Shown here: positions 53,143 to 62,333 of the stretch, piece after piece
Layout of the letters: each line of letters starts with the position of its first letter
Position numbering within the stretch: position 1 is the stretch's first letter
Source: CBDAQA01 sp965247815
GTDB lineage: Bacteria; Planctomycetota; Phycisphaerae; Tepidisphaerales; Tepidisphaeraceae
Assembly: GCA_965247815.1 (NCBI GenBank)
Contig: CBDFHW010000014.1
Span: 62,001-126,000 of the forward strand
DNA length: 64,000 nt
Reading direction: 5' to 3'
Position numbers and translations under genes: made by a program
The notes under the pieces: model-generated
The model's database searches: none
Seen by the model: only the letters and a program-made list of their open reading frames with translations
What the model was told of the DNA's origin: nothing

Positions 53143-53420
53143 AGCTGCTCCTTTGCGAAGAACTGAGCTGCTTTTTTTAAAATCTCGCGCTCCATCAAAA
53201 GCCGGGCGTTCTCCTTGCGCAGCCGCCGCAGCTCTGCCGCCATCGCTCCGTCGCCAGTCGGCGCCAAGCCGGCCTCGGCTCCAAACTTGCCGACCCACCC
53301 GCGGACACAATTGGGGTCCACTCCCAAACTTTTGGCCGCATCGACGACCGAATACCCTTGCTCATTCACCAGCTTCACCGCGGAGATCTTGAACTCCCGG
53401 GTGTACTTTCTTCGTGCCAT
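53139..53420 (-). CDS. IS3-family transposase orfA
   Basis: A 93-residue helix-turn-helix protein (KYTREFKISAVKLVNEQGYS, then SLGVDPNCVRGWVGKFG) and a leucine-zipper-like end (AAELRRLRKENARLLMEREI). It binds the IS ends. Its stop overlaps the first in-frame GTG of orfB by a few bases, as in other IS3 elements. Confidence 0.92.
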   Translation of the reverse strand: MARRKYTREFKISAVKLVNEQGYSVVDAAKSLGVDPNCVRGWVGKFGAEAGLAPTGDGAMAAELRRLRKENARLLMEREILKKAAQFFAKEQL

Positions 53421-53552
53421 GGACGCTCCTTTGGACAGATATTACTCTGCCCTCCGCAGCGCCCGCGCTTAGTGGGGAAGCCCACTGTTGCAATCCACCC
53501 TGTCCCCCGACATGATGCTCCGGCAATGATATCGGGGCGTTTAAGAGCGCAA

Positions 53553-55127
53553 ATGAAGGTTCGTTTCCGCATCCTTTCGACGGTCCTGGTGGCTGCGCTG
53601 GGCGGCTTGCTGCCCGGGTGCATCAATCAGCCGCAGATGCTGCCGGCCTCCCGGCAGAAACCGATCGACCGCGCGATCGTCGAAACCCCGCCGGGCACTT
53701 TACTCGTCCCACTGGTCCGCGGACTCAATTCGCCGCAGGCGTTCTGCTTCGACGACACCAACGGAGCGCTGCTCCTGTCCGAAAGCGGCGTCGACGGCTG
53801 CGAACCGCACATCTTCGGGTACCGCCCGGACCATTCCTATTTCCAGATCTATCCGTGGAAGCGCACCGTCAGCTTCGCCCCGACCGGGTTCGTCATCTAC
53901 GGCCCGATCACCGGCATGGTCGCCTACCAGGGCAAGATCTACGCCGCCCACCGCGACCGCGAAGGTAAAGGCGTCATCACCGCCTTCGGGTACGACGGCA
54001 GCCACACCACCATCATCGCCGACTTGCCCTGCCAGGGTGATTACGGTATCGGTGATTTGGTCGTCAATCGAAACGGCCGGCTGTTCTTCGGGGTCGGCAC
54101 GGCGACCAACAGCGGCGTGGTCGGGCTCGACAATTTCGACGAAGGCTGGGCCAAGAAACATCCCGACGTCCACGACAAAATGTACACCTTCGGGAACGAC
54201 GGTGAAATCATCCTCCGTGGGTACCACTTTTTTACCCCCAACCCCTGGGCCGGCCTGTTCGGCGGGTCGGACCTGGCGGTGACCGGACCGGGGCAGAAAT
54301 TCGGCACCAGTATTCTGTCTCGCCTCCGCACCGACCCGTCCGACAAGCCAAGCGGCGCGATCTATTCTGTCAGCACCAACGGCGGGGACCCGCGGATCGA
54401 AGCGATCGGCCTGCACCACCCCCGAGGACTCGTCTTCGACGAATACACCCGCGCCCGGCTTTACGCGATCAACGACGGCATGGAACTCCGCGGCACCCGC
54501 CCGGTCTACGGCGACCCCGACGCACTGCTGCGAATCAGTACCGGCGCTTTCTACGGCTGGCCCGACTTCAGTACGACCGGCAACCCCATCAGCGATGCCG
54601 TCTACCGACCACCGGTGTCGATGATTATCCAGAGCGGGTACCCCGAACTGCAGGCATTGATCGACGCCGAGCTAAGCGGCCTTCAGGTGGCCAAGTTTGA
54701 CGTCGCGCTGCACGGCGTCTTCCCGTCATTGTCGGGCGCGGCCAAGATGGCGTTCGTTCCCGCTTCCGGACCGTTCAAAGACCTGCGTGGGAATCTGGTG
54801 GTCGCGCTCGACGGCGACCGCTGGCCTTTCGCCACCAGCGGGATCAAGCTGCAGAACCGCGTCGGGTTCAAGGTCGTGATCGTCGACCCGGACGGAAAAC
54901 AGCCGAAAGATTTCATCCGTAATACCGCCGGTGTGCCGGCCAGCATGCTGCCTTGGGGCACGCTCGCGCTGGAGCGCCCGTGCGACGTGAAGTTCGCACC
55001 CAACGGCGATCTGTACATCCTCGACTTCGGCCGGATGGATAACAACTCGGCCATCCCCCGCTATTACCGCGGCTCCGGAACGCTGTTCAAGCTGACCGCC
55101 GTGCCCGGCCCCGCGACTATGCCGTGA
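53553..55127 (+). CDS. Sorbosone/glucose-dehydrogenase-like lipoprotein
   Basis: A 524-residue protein with a lipoprotein signal (VLVAALGGLLPGC). The rest is a beta-propeller of the GSDH/PQQ-dependent sugar-dehydrogenase type: VRGLNSPQAFCFDDTNGALLLSE, HHPRGLVFDEYTRARLYA and LERPCDVKFAPNGDLYILDFG are the usual blades. Whether it binds PQQ or calcium is not clear. ATG 53553 was chosen because the signal peptide begins there; the open frame upstream reaches into the IS. The IS is 68 bases upstream and may alter its expression. Confidence 0.82.
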   Translation: MKVRFRILSTVLVAALGGLLPGCINQPQMLPASRQKPIDRAIVETPPGTLLVPLVRGLNSPQAFCFDDTNGALLLSESGVDGCEPHIFGYRPDHSYFQIYPWKRTVSFAPTGFVIYGPITGMVAYQGKIYAAHRDREGKGVITAFGYDGSHTTIIADLPCQGDYGIGDLVVNRNGRLFFGVGTATNSGVVGLDNFDEGWAKKHPDVHDKMYTFGNDGEIILRGYHFFTPNPWAGLFGGSDLAVTGPGQKFGTSILSRLRTDPSDKPSGAIYSVSTNGGDPRIEAIGLHHPRGLVFDEYTRARLYAINDGMELRGTRPVYGDPDALLRISTGAFYGWPDFSTTGNPISDAVYRPPVSMIIQSGYPELQALIDAELSGLQVAKFDVALHGVFPSLSGAAKMAFVPASGPFKDLRGNLVVALDGDRWPFATSGIKLQNRVGFKVVIVDPDGKQPKDFIRNTAGVPASMLPWGTLALERPCDVKFAPNGDLYILDFGRMDNNSAIPRYYRGSGTLFKLTAVPGPATMP

Positions 55128-55143
55128 ACCTTTCTTCGCGCGA

Positions 55144-55950
55144 TCATCGCCCGCCATTGCGGTAGATTAATCCCAGCCGGCTCAGCGACTTTGTCTTCTC
55201 GTCGTCCATCAGCGTCGCCGGCTTGGCGTTGAACCAGCAATAACGCTCGACCCAGTTGGTCTTTTCCAGTTGCGGTTGCAGCTCGGCCAGAAATTTCTGA
55301 TTCATCTCGGCCGTGATCGGGTGCCCCAGCCAGTCCCAGTTCAACCCGGCAAACTCGGTGATCCAGATCGGTTTATGCCACCGGTCGTGGACGTCTTTCA
55401 GCCAGTCCATGAAATGCCGGGCCGCCTGCGTGTCTTTCACGTCGCCGTACCAGTGCAGGGCGATGAAATCGACCCGCAGGTGCTTCGCGTTGGCCTTGGT
55501 CATGAACGCGTCGAGCCACTTTCGCCCGGCCGGGTCGAACGCCGGCGCGGGGCTCCCGAGCCGCAGCCCGGTCTTCTCGAACTGTGGCCACGCCCGGATC
55601 GCGTCGTCCACCGAAATCTCACCGCCCGGCGCTTTCCGCTCCGGTTCATTGAACCCGAGCAGCGCCTTCACTTTCCCGTCGGCTTTCAGCTTATTAACCC
55701 GATCGAAGAACCACGAGTTGGCATCCTTGCCGTGGGCGATCATCGGCACGAACTCGGCGTCGACGCCGCCTTTCGGATCGATGTACCACGTGTAGTACCA
55801 ACCCGCGTGCAACGCCGATGCGTCACGCGGGTCGGTGCTGATGCCCCGCTTACTGCTCAAGCGATCGTCTGCAATGGCCATGCATGCGATTAAGAGAACG
55901 ACGGCCAGCAGGCAGGAACAGACAGTGCCGCGGTTGTTCAGAGTCGTCAT
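55144..55950 (-). CDS. GH128-family glycoside hydrolase (glucanase-like)
   Basis: A 268-residue protein with a signal peptide (CSCLLAVVLLIACMAIA). The barrel is of the GH128/Asl1-like type, which includes beta-1,3-glucanases: HAGWYYTWYIDP, KALLGFNEPERKAPG with the acid/base Glu (NEP), DFIALHWYGDVKDT and the nucleophile region KPIWITEFAGLNW. Length about 250 is normal for this family. GGAGG lies four bases before ATG 55950. It is the last gene of the minus-strand glycan operon. Confidence 0.86.
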   Translation of the reverse strand: MTTLNNRGTVCSCLLAVVLLIACMAIADDRLSSKRGISTDPRDASALHAGWYYTWYIDPKGGVDAEFVPMIAHGKDANSWFFDRVNKLKADGKVKALLGFNEPERKAPGGEISVDDAIRAWPQFEKTGLRLGSPAPAFDPAGRKWLDAFMTKANAKHLRVDFIALHWYGDVKDTQAARHFMDWLKDVHDRWHKPIWITEFAGLNWDWLGHPITAEMNQKFLAELQPQLEKTNWVERYCWFNAKPATLMDDEKTKSLSRLGLIYRNGGR

Positions 55951-56007
55951 CGAGCCTCCGGCGCGCAGTATACCAACCCTGTATCGCACGCGGGGAAGGC
56001 TCAACGC

Positions 56008-56832
56008 TCACTCGCCCAGTACCTGCGCGCAGGTGAGTCCGAGGCTGGACTCGATGTCGCACGGCAATGGACCGGCCGCGAGAAAGGCGTCGTTGCGGTA
56101 GAAAATCGACGTGCAAGTTCGATATAGATAAGCCGGCAGGAGTCCGAAAAAATCCAGTCGCTTCCAGCCCGCGCTGGCCAGAAACGCAAGGCCGTCTCGG
56201 ACGCCTTTGCGGTCAGAATTGTCGAAGATGATGACCGCGTCCGGTCCGGCGATCTCGACCGCGCGGCGGGCGCACCGGTTGCGATCCTCGCCGTCGATCA
56301 CAATCGCGTCGAACGACTGACCATCGTTTCGCGCGTTCGCATACTCTTCAGGATCTTCCGCCAGCACCACCCGCGCGTTGCCCGGTGCCCGGGCGGAAAT
56401 CACCCGGTGCCAGTCGCGATGGTGTTCGATGCTGGTCACTTGCCGCACGCGGGTTGACCACCACAGGGTCGAGTTCCCGCTGCCCCATTCCAGCACGTTC
56501 CACTCCGGGCGAACCTTCGGTTCCAGAAAATCGATGGCCGGGTAAGTGAACCACGGGATGGGCAGTCCCCGGGCGTCGACCGGTCGCGCGGTGATCAGCG
56601 AATTAAGCCATCCGCAGTGGACCAGCGTGTTCAATCGGTACGGAGCCAGCGCCGCGACGTTCTGTAGATCCGCACCGCGATTCAGGATGTCGGCCAGGTA
56701 ACCGCGATGCCCGCCGGCAAGCGTCGGGTCTTCCGCGAACGCCCGGCGGAGCAAGTCCCCGGCCTCGGCGAATCGCCGATCCAGCGACGCCCGCGTCGCC
56801 TGTTCAAGAAGTTCGACCGAAGCTTCGCTCAT
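56008..56832 (-). CDS. SAM-dependent methyltransferase-like protein with TPR-like N-terminus
   Basis: A 274-residue protein. The N-terminal 60 residues are helical with an ALDRRFAEAGDLLRRAFAEDP pattern. A class I methyltransferase-like fold follows: NVLEWGSGNSTLWWSTRV near 115 (glycine-rich SAM loop) and FDAIVIDGEDRNRCA near 170. The substrate is not known; the neighbours suggest a sugar or lipid. Its start overlaps the end of the FkbM gene by four bases. Confidence 0.75.
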   Translation of the reverse strand: MSEASVELLEQATRASLDRRFAEAGDLLRRAFAEDPTLAGGHRGYLADILNRGADLQNVAALAPYRLNTLVHCGWLNSLITARPVDARGLPIPWFTYPAIDFLEPKVRPEWNVLEWGSGNSTLWWSTRVRQVTSIEHHRDWHRVISARAPGNARVVLAEDPEEYANARNDGQSFDAIVIDGEDRNRCARRAVEIAGPDAVIIFDNSDRKGVRDGLAFLASAGWKRLDFFGLLPAYLYRTCTSIFYRNDAFLAAGPLPCDIESSLGLTCAQVLGE

Positions 56833-57539
56833 GATCGAACGCTCGACGAAAGCTGATAAAACGTCGTCCGCGGCGTCCGTGCAAACGGCTCGTACCCCTG
56901 CTGTTCCAAAAAGTGCGTGACCGCTGAAGTGCCGATCTGCTTCCAGCTGCTCGCGGTCACGTCCTCGGCCAGCACCAGCGTCGGCCTGAACCGCTGCCAG
57001 TCGTTCGACCGCAGCACCTGCAGGTCCAGACCTTCGACGTCGACGGACAGAAAATCGATCGCGCGGTTTGCTGGCAGCTGTTCGCCCAGCAGTGACGCGA
57101 GCGTTCGCGTCTGGATTTGCACCGTTCGAACGACATGATACCCCTGCACGCCGTCCCGTTCGGCCGCCATCTTCGGGTCAAAAGTGTTGAGCGCCGGTTC
57201 ATTGAAGATGAAGAACTGAAGCGTTTGCGGAACGTCCGAGACGGCCGCTTCGACGTTAACGTCGTCCGGCCGGGATCGTTGGAACGCCCGCATGCTGCCG
57301 GGTGTGGCGTCGATGTTCACACCCCGCCAGCCACGAAATCGGTAGAAGTGATACGTGTTTGAAAAACGTTTCGGATGATGTGCCCCGACGTCGACGAAGC
57401 ATCCGTCGCGTTTGCCCTGAAAGAGCTCGGCGAGAATCATGTCCTCGCCGTCCTGCGCGTAGCAGTGTCGAAAAAACCGCTGCTTTCGGCGGGTCTTCTG
57501 CGTCGGTGGTTCAGTTCTGCTCATCGGTGCTTCCTGCAT
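56829..57539 (-). CDS. FkbM-family methyltransferase
   Basis: A 236-residue enzyme of the FkbM type, which O-methylates sugars and other hydroxyls using SAM. Motifs are CFVDVGAHHPKRFSNTYHF (SAM loop near residue 45), GWRGVNIDATPGSMRAF and AIDFLSVDVEGLDLQVLRS. Length and motifs are normal. It lies three bases after the glycosyltransferase stop and overlaps the next gene by four, so the three are tightly coupled. Confidence 0.88.
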   Translation of the reverse strand: MQEAPMSRTEPPTQKTRRKQRFFRHCYAQDGEDMILAELFQGKRDGCFVDVGAHHPKRFSNTYHFYRFRGWRGVNIDATPGSMRAFQRSRPDDVNVEAAVSDVPQTLQFFIFNEPALNTFDPKMAAERDGVQGYHVVRTVQIQTRTLASLLGEQLPANRAIDFLSVDVEGLDLQVLRSNDWQRFRPTLVLAEDVTASSWKQIGTSAVTHFLEQQGYEPFARTPRTTFYQLSSSVRS

Positions 57540-57542
57540 TAC

Positions 57543-59666
57543 CTAAGCCGCGAGCGGTTCACGGGACAAAGGTCTGAACTCGCGTAAGTCGCCGGCAATA
57601 AAATCCAGCATCCGACGCGTGATGCTGTAATACGTGTGCGTCTCGAGCACCCGCTGCCGCATCGAGCCGGCGATCGCGCGCCGTTCGTCCGGACGCTGTA
57701 GAAAATGTCGAACCTGAGTCTGCAGTCGGTCCCGCGTGCAGAACGTCACGCGGTCGCTGTCGTCCCACAGCGTGTTGGCGGTCCGCGTGTACCCGCTTTG
57801 CGCGCACTCGCGGACCGCGCCGAAGTAATAGTCGGGTTTACTCAGCGGATCAGTCCCGCCGAGTTCGCAATAGCGTCGCGCGAGCGCCTGCAAAGTCGCG
57901 TCCTGCCTTGCGAACATTTCCGAGCCGCTGCGAATCGCTCGCTCCCGGCACCAGGTATCCATGTCGCGGAGAATCAGTTCCAGATCGTCCGCGGTCGTGC
58001 CGCGGAGCAAAAAGAACCCGCCCGCAGCGAGCCCGTCCAGCAGCCGCTGGTGCACCGCACCGAACGGCGTCACCTGCAGATTGATCGCGCTCGCCTGGTA
58101 AATCGTGGGGAGCATCGCCTGGTTGTCGGCGACGCCGCGGGCATATTTTCTAAACTCGGGATGGTCCTCCCACCCTTTGCCGTACAGGTGCAGATTCACG
58201 CCCGTTTCGGCGACCCAGCGGATCGCCTGATGGCGGAACAACGAGTTGTTCACCCGCTGCACGAACAGGTCGAGCACGCCGTCAATGTCGGCCCGTATCC
58301 GCTGATCCTCAGCTGTTTTCACGATCATAGACCGCATCACGTCCCCGGACGTGACCGAGCCCCCGGCTTTGTAAATCGCCTGCAACTGTTCGAAGACGGC
58401 GTTCATCAGCTTCGTTGCGATCGGGGAACCGACCTGCTCGGCCGACTCGCGTACAATTTTTTCCGCCGGTGCGGTGCAGTTGGTGACGAACGAAACATCG
58501 CAGCCGTATTGATCGCGCTCGCCGGGCGTCAAGTGCCGAGGAGAAAAACGTTTCTCATTGACCGCCATCATCGCCGGCATGAACCGCGACACGTGGTAAC
58601 CGTTCTGCTGTGTCAGTTCCAAGCAACTGTACCCGATCGTGTAATCGAGCCGGGTTTGCCGTTGGCCTGCTTCGGGGCAGAAGATGTTCGGCATGCGGTC
58701 CTGCACCCACATCACGACGGGGATTTTCGCCGGTACGCCGGACAACTCCGGTCGGTAGTGGTCGATCGACACGATCAGGTCCGGCGCGAACTCCGCACAC
58801 GCCCCGGCGACCGCCAGATTGTTCGGCAGCTCGTGGTCCGCGGTTTCGATCAGCACCCGTGTCTCGTGCCCGAGCCGGCCGAACGCTTCGAGCCAGTCGC
58901 GGAGTGAATACTGAATAAAGGTCGTATACCGCGACGTGATCCCGAGCACCCGCAACGGCCGTCTCGACTGAAACAACTCGGCCAACTCTGACGGTGTCAG
59001 GTCGGTGTGCATGACCTCGATCCGGGCCTGCAGTCGGGCCAGCTCGGCATTCTGCTTGGCCCGGGCTTCGATGTAACATGATTCGAGCGTCACGCCCGCG
59101 GGCCAGACCGTCGGGTCGATCGCCACAGACAGCGTGGGCCATCGGCACATCACCTGCTCGACCAGACTACGGCGAAACGATTCGACGCAGTTCATCCCGG
59201 CGTACAGGCGGACGCGCGTGTCGGCCAGCAGTGCTTCCCAATCTTGGATGTGCAGGATGACCCAGAGGCGTTCCAGATCCCGCATGAGGAAAAACACCGG
59301 CGGGCGGTGTCCCGGCGCGCTGGGGATCACGCAGGTCATCTGGTACAGACTGTTCACGAGCCAGCCGAGGTCCTCGCCGACCACCAACACGGGCTGGTTA
59401 TAATTGCCTTCGGGGAAGAGCTTCGCCTGTGTGGCCTGGGCGCTCACGGGCAGCATTACCGGAGGGACGGCTTCGATCGCGGTCCGGTGGCCTTGTCCCA
59501 GTACGACGCGATTGTTTTCAGTACGGATGTAATACTCGGACGGGGGGCTGACCGCGCGAAGCTCGGCCGCCAGTTGAGGGTCACGGCCGGCGATCGCCGA
59601 CACGTTCGCGGTGAACCGCTGCGCGAGCAGCTTTAGCGGTAACCAGTTAGCCGGGGACGCGGGCAT
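57543..59666 (-). CDS. CgeB-like glycosyltransferase
   Basis: A 707-residue protein. The C-terminal half matches the CgeB/Glycos_trans_1_2 layout: RPLRVLGITSRYTTFIQYSL, a Rossmann-like central part (FAPDLIVSIDHYRPELSG) and the late GLAAGGFFLLRGTTADDLELI, where the G-rich EALA/LxAGG loop binds the nucleotide sugar. The N-terminal 230 residues are unknown, rich in helices. Such enzymes add sugars to surface polymers or proteins; the sugar is unknown. Confidence 0.8.
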   Translation of the reverse strand: MPASPANWLPLKLLAQRFTANVSAIAGRDPQLAAELRAVSPPSEYYIRTENNRVVLGQGHRTAIEAVPPVMLPVSAQATQAKLFPEGNYNQPVLVVGEDLGWLVNSLYQMTCVIPSAPGHRPPVFFLMRDLERLWVILHIQDWEALLADTRVRLYAGMNCVESFRRSLVEQVMCRWPTLSVAIDPTVWPAGVTLESCYIEARAKQNAELARLQARIEVMHTDLTPSELAELFQSRRPLRVLGITSRYTTFIQYSLRDWLEAFGRLGHETRVLIETADHELPNNLAVAGACAEFAPDLIVSIDHYRPELSGVPAKIPVVMWVQDRMPNIFCPEAGQRQTRLDYTIGYSCLELTQQNGYHVSRFMPAMMAVNEKRFSPRHLTPGERDQYGCDVSFVTNCTAPAEKIVRESAEQVGSPIATKLMNAVFEQLQAIYKAGGSVTSGDVMRSMIVKTAEDQRIRADIDGVLDLFVQRVNNSLFRHQAIRWVAETGVNLHLYGKGWEDHPEFRKYARGVADNQAMLPTIYQASAINLQVTPFGAVHQRLLDGLAAGGFFLLRGTTADDLELILRDMDTWCRERAIRSGSEMFARQDATLQALARRYCELGGTDPLSKPDYYFGAVRECAQSGYTRTANTLWDDSDRVTFCTRDRLQTQVRHFLQRPDERRAIAGSMRQRVLETHTYYSITRRMLDFIAGDLREFRPLSREPLAA

Positions 59667-59714
59667 GAAACTCCTGATGATCTGACATTTCCGCGATCGG
59701 CCGGTGTCGCGGAA

Positions 59715-59741
59715 GCCCGGCCCTCCGGGCCGCCGCTAAAC
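59715..59741 (-). repeat. REP-like repeat
   Basis: On the minus strand it begins GTTTAGCGGCGGCCCGGAGG and ends GCCGGGC, with a stem GCCCGG/CCGGGC. It lies between the heptose gene and the glycosyltransferase on the same strand. Confidence 0.7.
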
Positions 59742-59752
59742 GTTGCTTCGAT

Positions 59753-61327
59753 TCACGATGCTAATCTCGCTGGGATTTTTTCAGTGCCACTCGTCGCGTG
59801 AATCTGTGAAATCAGCTGTTCGATCGTCACCGGCTGATTGCCGATCTGCTGCACCTCGACGCCGGCGGCGATCGACCCGAGCAGCGCGGCGGCCTGTCGG
59901 CTTCCACCGCTGGCCAGAGCAAGGCTCGCGGTCGCCAGCAACGCGTCGCCGCAGCCCAGCGGGTCGATGCTTGCCGCGCTCAACGCCGGGAGATATGCCG
60001 TGCGAAGCTTACGGTCCCAGGTCTGCTCCGGGTTGGTGTTCCGCATGTCGTCGAACAGGCAGAGCCCTTGTTTGCCGAGCGTGATCATCGCCGATCGCGC
60101 GCCCGTGCGTTGCAGCAATTCGTACACGACGGCATTCAAACCACTCGAAAAATTGTTCAGCGTCTGTCGGGCTTCGCGTTCGGTGGGGCACAACAGGTCG
60201 ACGTCCTTGAATCGTAGCAGCGTGCTTTGCCGGCCACTGACGTCCGCGGTCACGACCGGCACGCGGTCGCGCACCGATGGCAACACCCGGTCTAGCAGCG
60301 GGCCGGTGATGGTCCCGTACCCGAAGTCGGCAAAGATAATTCCGTCGGCGTCGGTCGTTTCGTCGTCGATAATCGAGGCCATCTCGTCCAGGCTCCGCGA
60401 ATCGAGCGGGGTGACCGCGCCTTCGTCGAGCTTGAACAGCTTGGTCTGGTCGACCAGGAACCGGGTCTTGGTGACCAGTTGTTTTCGCTGCCGGACCGAA
60501 CGCACGGTCACGCCCGCGGCGGTGAGCCGGTCGATCGCGTTTTGAGATTCTTCGTCGTCGGCCAGCGTGGTGATCAGGGTGGCGTCGGCGCCCAGCTCCG
60601 CCAGGTGCCGGGCGATGACGCCGGCGGCGCCGTCGAACTGGTCGTTCTGCAGCGACCGCAGTGTCATCATTGGACCCTCGCTGGCGACGCCGGTCGCGTC
60701 GCAATAGCGGTATCGGTCCAAGATGTAATCCCCGACGACGACCATCCGTTTGCCACGGAAGCGTTGGATCAGATTCGACAGAACGGCCGTCGACAGGCCG
60801 TGTTCCTGACGGAACCGGCGGACCTTCTCGTGGCCGAATACTTCGGCCGATTCGAGCGACCCGATCAACGCGGTGGACGAGTAGATCACGTCGCCGCTGG
60901 AAAACACGACGCGCCCGCCGTTCCCGGTGACGGTGTCGCGCTCGGCGAGGAACCGAGGGTCCTGGTTGTTCTCGTACTCCCGGCCTTTGACGTAGATGTC
61001 GGGTTTCAGCTGCCCGAGGATTTCGACCGCGGTCGGGTGTGCGTTCACGTACACGTGGTCGACGCATTCCAGCGCGGCCAGGCTGGCGGCGCGTAAATCA
61101 TCAGGGATCAGCGGGCGGTTGATTCCCTTGTTCACCTGTGGGTCGGCGCTTACGGTCACCACCAGAATGTCACCCAGCGACTTGGCGAATTGCAGGTAGT
61201 GAATGTGCCCGGGGTGAACGATGTCGAAGCAGCCGTGGCAATGTACCACGGTCTTCCCGGCCGCGGCAGCGGTCGCGCGGAGTTCGAGCAGCTGCGGCAG
61301 CGTGCGAATTTTGTGTTCCTTGAGCAT
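59753..61327 (-). CDS. Bifunctional sugar-phosphate nucleotidyltransferase/kinase, HldE-like with domains in reverse order
   Basis: A 524-residue protein. The N-terminal part (1-135) is a cytidylyl/adenylyltransferase with VVHCHGCFDIVHPGHIHYLQ (HxGH) and the KGREYENNQDPRF signature. The C-terminal part (190-500) is a PfkB sugar kinase with GKRMVVVGDYILDRYRYC and the catalytic DPLGCGDALLATASLAL. E. coli HldE has the kinase first; here the order is reversed. It would phosphorylate and activate a heptose for surface glycans. It opens the minus-strand operon of five genes ending at 55144. Confidence 0.85.
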   Translation of the reverse strand: MLKEHKIRTLPQLLELRATAAAAGKTVVHCHGCFDIVHPGHIHYLQFAKSLGDILVVTVSADPQVNKGINRPLIPDDLRAASLAALECVDHVYVNAHPTAVEILGQLKPDIYVKGREYENNQDPRFLAERDTVTGNGGRVVFSSGDVIYSSTALIGSLESAEVFGHEKVRRFRQEHGLSTAVLSNLIQRFRGKRMVVVGDYILDRYRYCDATGVASEGPMMTLRSLQNDQFDGAAGVIARHLAELGADATLITTLADDEESQNAIDRLTAAGVTVRSVRQRKQLVTKTRFLVDQTKLFKLDEGAVTPLDSRSLDEMASIIDDETTDADGIIFADFGYGTITGPLLDRVLPSVRDRVPVVTADVSGRQSTLLRFKDVDLLCPTEREARQTLNNFSSGLNAVVYELLQRTGARSAMITLGKQGLCLFDDMRNTNPEQTWDRKLRTAYLPALSAASIDPLGCGDALLATASLALASGGSRQAAALLGSIAAGVEVQQIGNQPVTIEQLISQIHATSGTEKIPARLAS

Positions 61328-61495
61328 GCGGATTCCCTGCCTGTCTTTGACTCATTATCGACCGGGGGGGACGCATCGGTCCAACAATTATCGGACCCTG
61401 CACGGTTTTCATCTTCGGGTGCAAAGGTGTCCGATAAAAAACCCGGCCCGGTGCCCATTTTGGATATGCCGGGATGGCCCGTGAAAGGTTTTGCG

Positions 61496-62284
61496 ATGAC
61501 GACTTTGATGCAACCGACGACGCCGCAGGGATGGACCCGATACGCCCGGGGCGAAGACCCGCCGGCCGTGACTCCCGCGCCGGGGGACCTGATGCTGAAC
61601 GGCTACCCGCGGTCGGGGCTGACCTGGCTGGCGTTTCTGCTCGCGCAGTTGTTGAAGCCCGATCCGAAAGAACGATTGGACCTGAGCAGCTTTGAAAAGT
61701 ACGTGCCTGCCGCGAGTGACCTTGCCTCGCGACCGAGCGGCCGGGCGTCGCAGATCGTGAGGTGCCACAGCCAGTTCACGCCCGGTTGGAACAAGGTCGT
61801 TTACCTGCTCCGCGACCCCCGCGACGTGATGGTTTCGTACTGGCATTTCGAACGGCTGATCGGGGGGGAATCGGACCTGCCGCTGGCGGAGTTTCTGCGA
61901 AGCGATAATCACTGGCCGTGCCAATGGGACCAACACGTGACCGGTTGGACCCGTCCGGGCCGGCAGTCGAATCTGGTGATCGTACGCTACGAAGACCTGC
62001 ACACCGACCCGGTGGCGGCGTTGCAGCGGGTGCAGAAGCTGGCGGGCATGAAATGGTCCCCGACGCAGATCGAGGCTGCGATCGAAGCGTCTCGGTTCGA
62101 ACAGATGCGGGCGGCCGAGGAGCGCACGGCGCGGACGCCGGGCGACGGCCGGTCATTCGAACACTTCGTTCGTCGCGGCCGCGTCGGCAGCTGGCAGGAA
62201 GAAATGGGCTATACCGAATTGCGGATCGTCGAAGAGAAATTCGGTAAGGTGATGAGGCAGTTCGCGTACGAACCGCTTAGCTGA
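61496..62284 (+). CDS. Sulfotransferase-domain protein
   Basis: A 262-residue enzyme expected to move sulfate from PAPS to a hydroxyl of a sugar or other acceptor. The PAPS sites are LNGYPRSGLTWLAFLL (5'-phosphosulfate loop) and VVYLLRDPRDVMVSYWH (3'-phosphate loop), and the C-terminus has the usual SFEHFVRRGRVGSWQEEM region. AAAGG about seven bases before ATG 61496 supports this start over earlier in-frame ones at 61466 or upstream. Divergent from the glycan operon, which it may serve. Confidence 0.86.
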   Translation: MTTLMQPTTPQGWTRYARGEDPPAVTPAPGDLMLNGYPRSGLTWLAFLLAQLLKPDPKERLDLSSFEKYVPAASDLASRPSGRASQIVRCHSQFTPGWNKVVYLLRDPRDVMVSYWHFERLIGGESDLPLAEFLRSDNHWPCQWDQHVTGWTRPGRQSNLVIVRYEDLHTDPVAALQRVQKLAGMKWSPTQIEAAIEASRFEQMRAAEERTARTPGDGRSFEHFVRRGRVGSWQEEMGYTELRIVEEKFGKVMRQFAYEPLS

Positions 62285-62333
62285 AAACGGTCACGCGTTG
62301 GCAACCGTTGTCACAGTTGATTAAGATCGAAGC

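Larger units (their letters stand above)
52247..53484 (-). mobile_element. IS3-family insertion sequence, complete
   Basis: The element is 1238 bp. Terminal inverted repeats of 36 bases (52247-52282 and 53449-53484) differ at two positions, start TGGGCTTCCCCACTAAGC and end with the complementary GCCCA. The ends TG...CA and a three-base target duplication CTG (52244-52246 and 53485-53487) suit IS3. It carries orfA and orfB on the minus strand with a -1 frameshift. It is inserted between the broken membrane gene and a lipoprotein gene, in non-coding DNA. Confidence 0.92.

Noticed and set aside
52333..53166. Plus-strand open frame inside the IS element
   Set aside because: It is the antisense of the transposase, which has full catalytic motifs.
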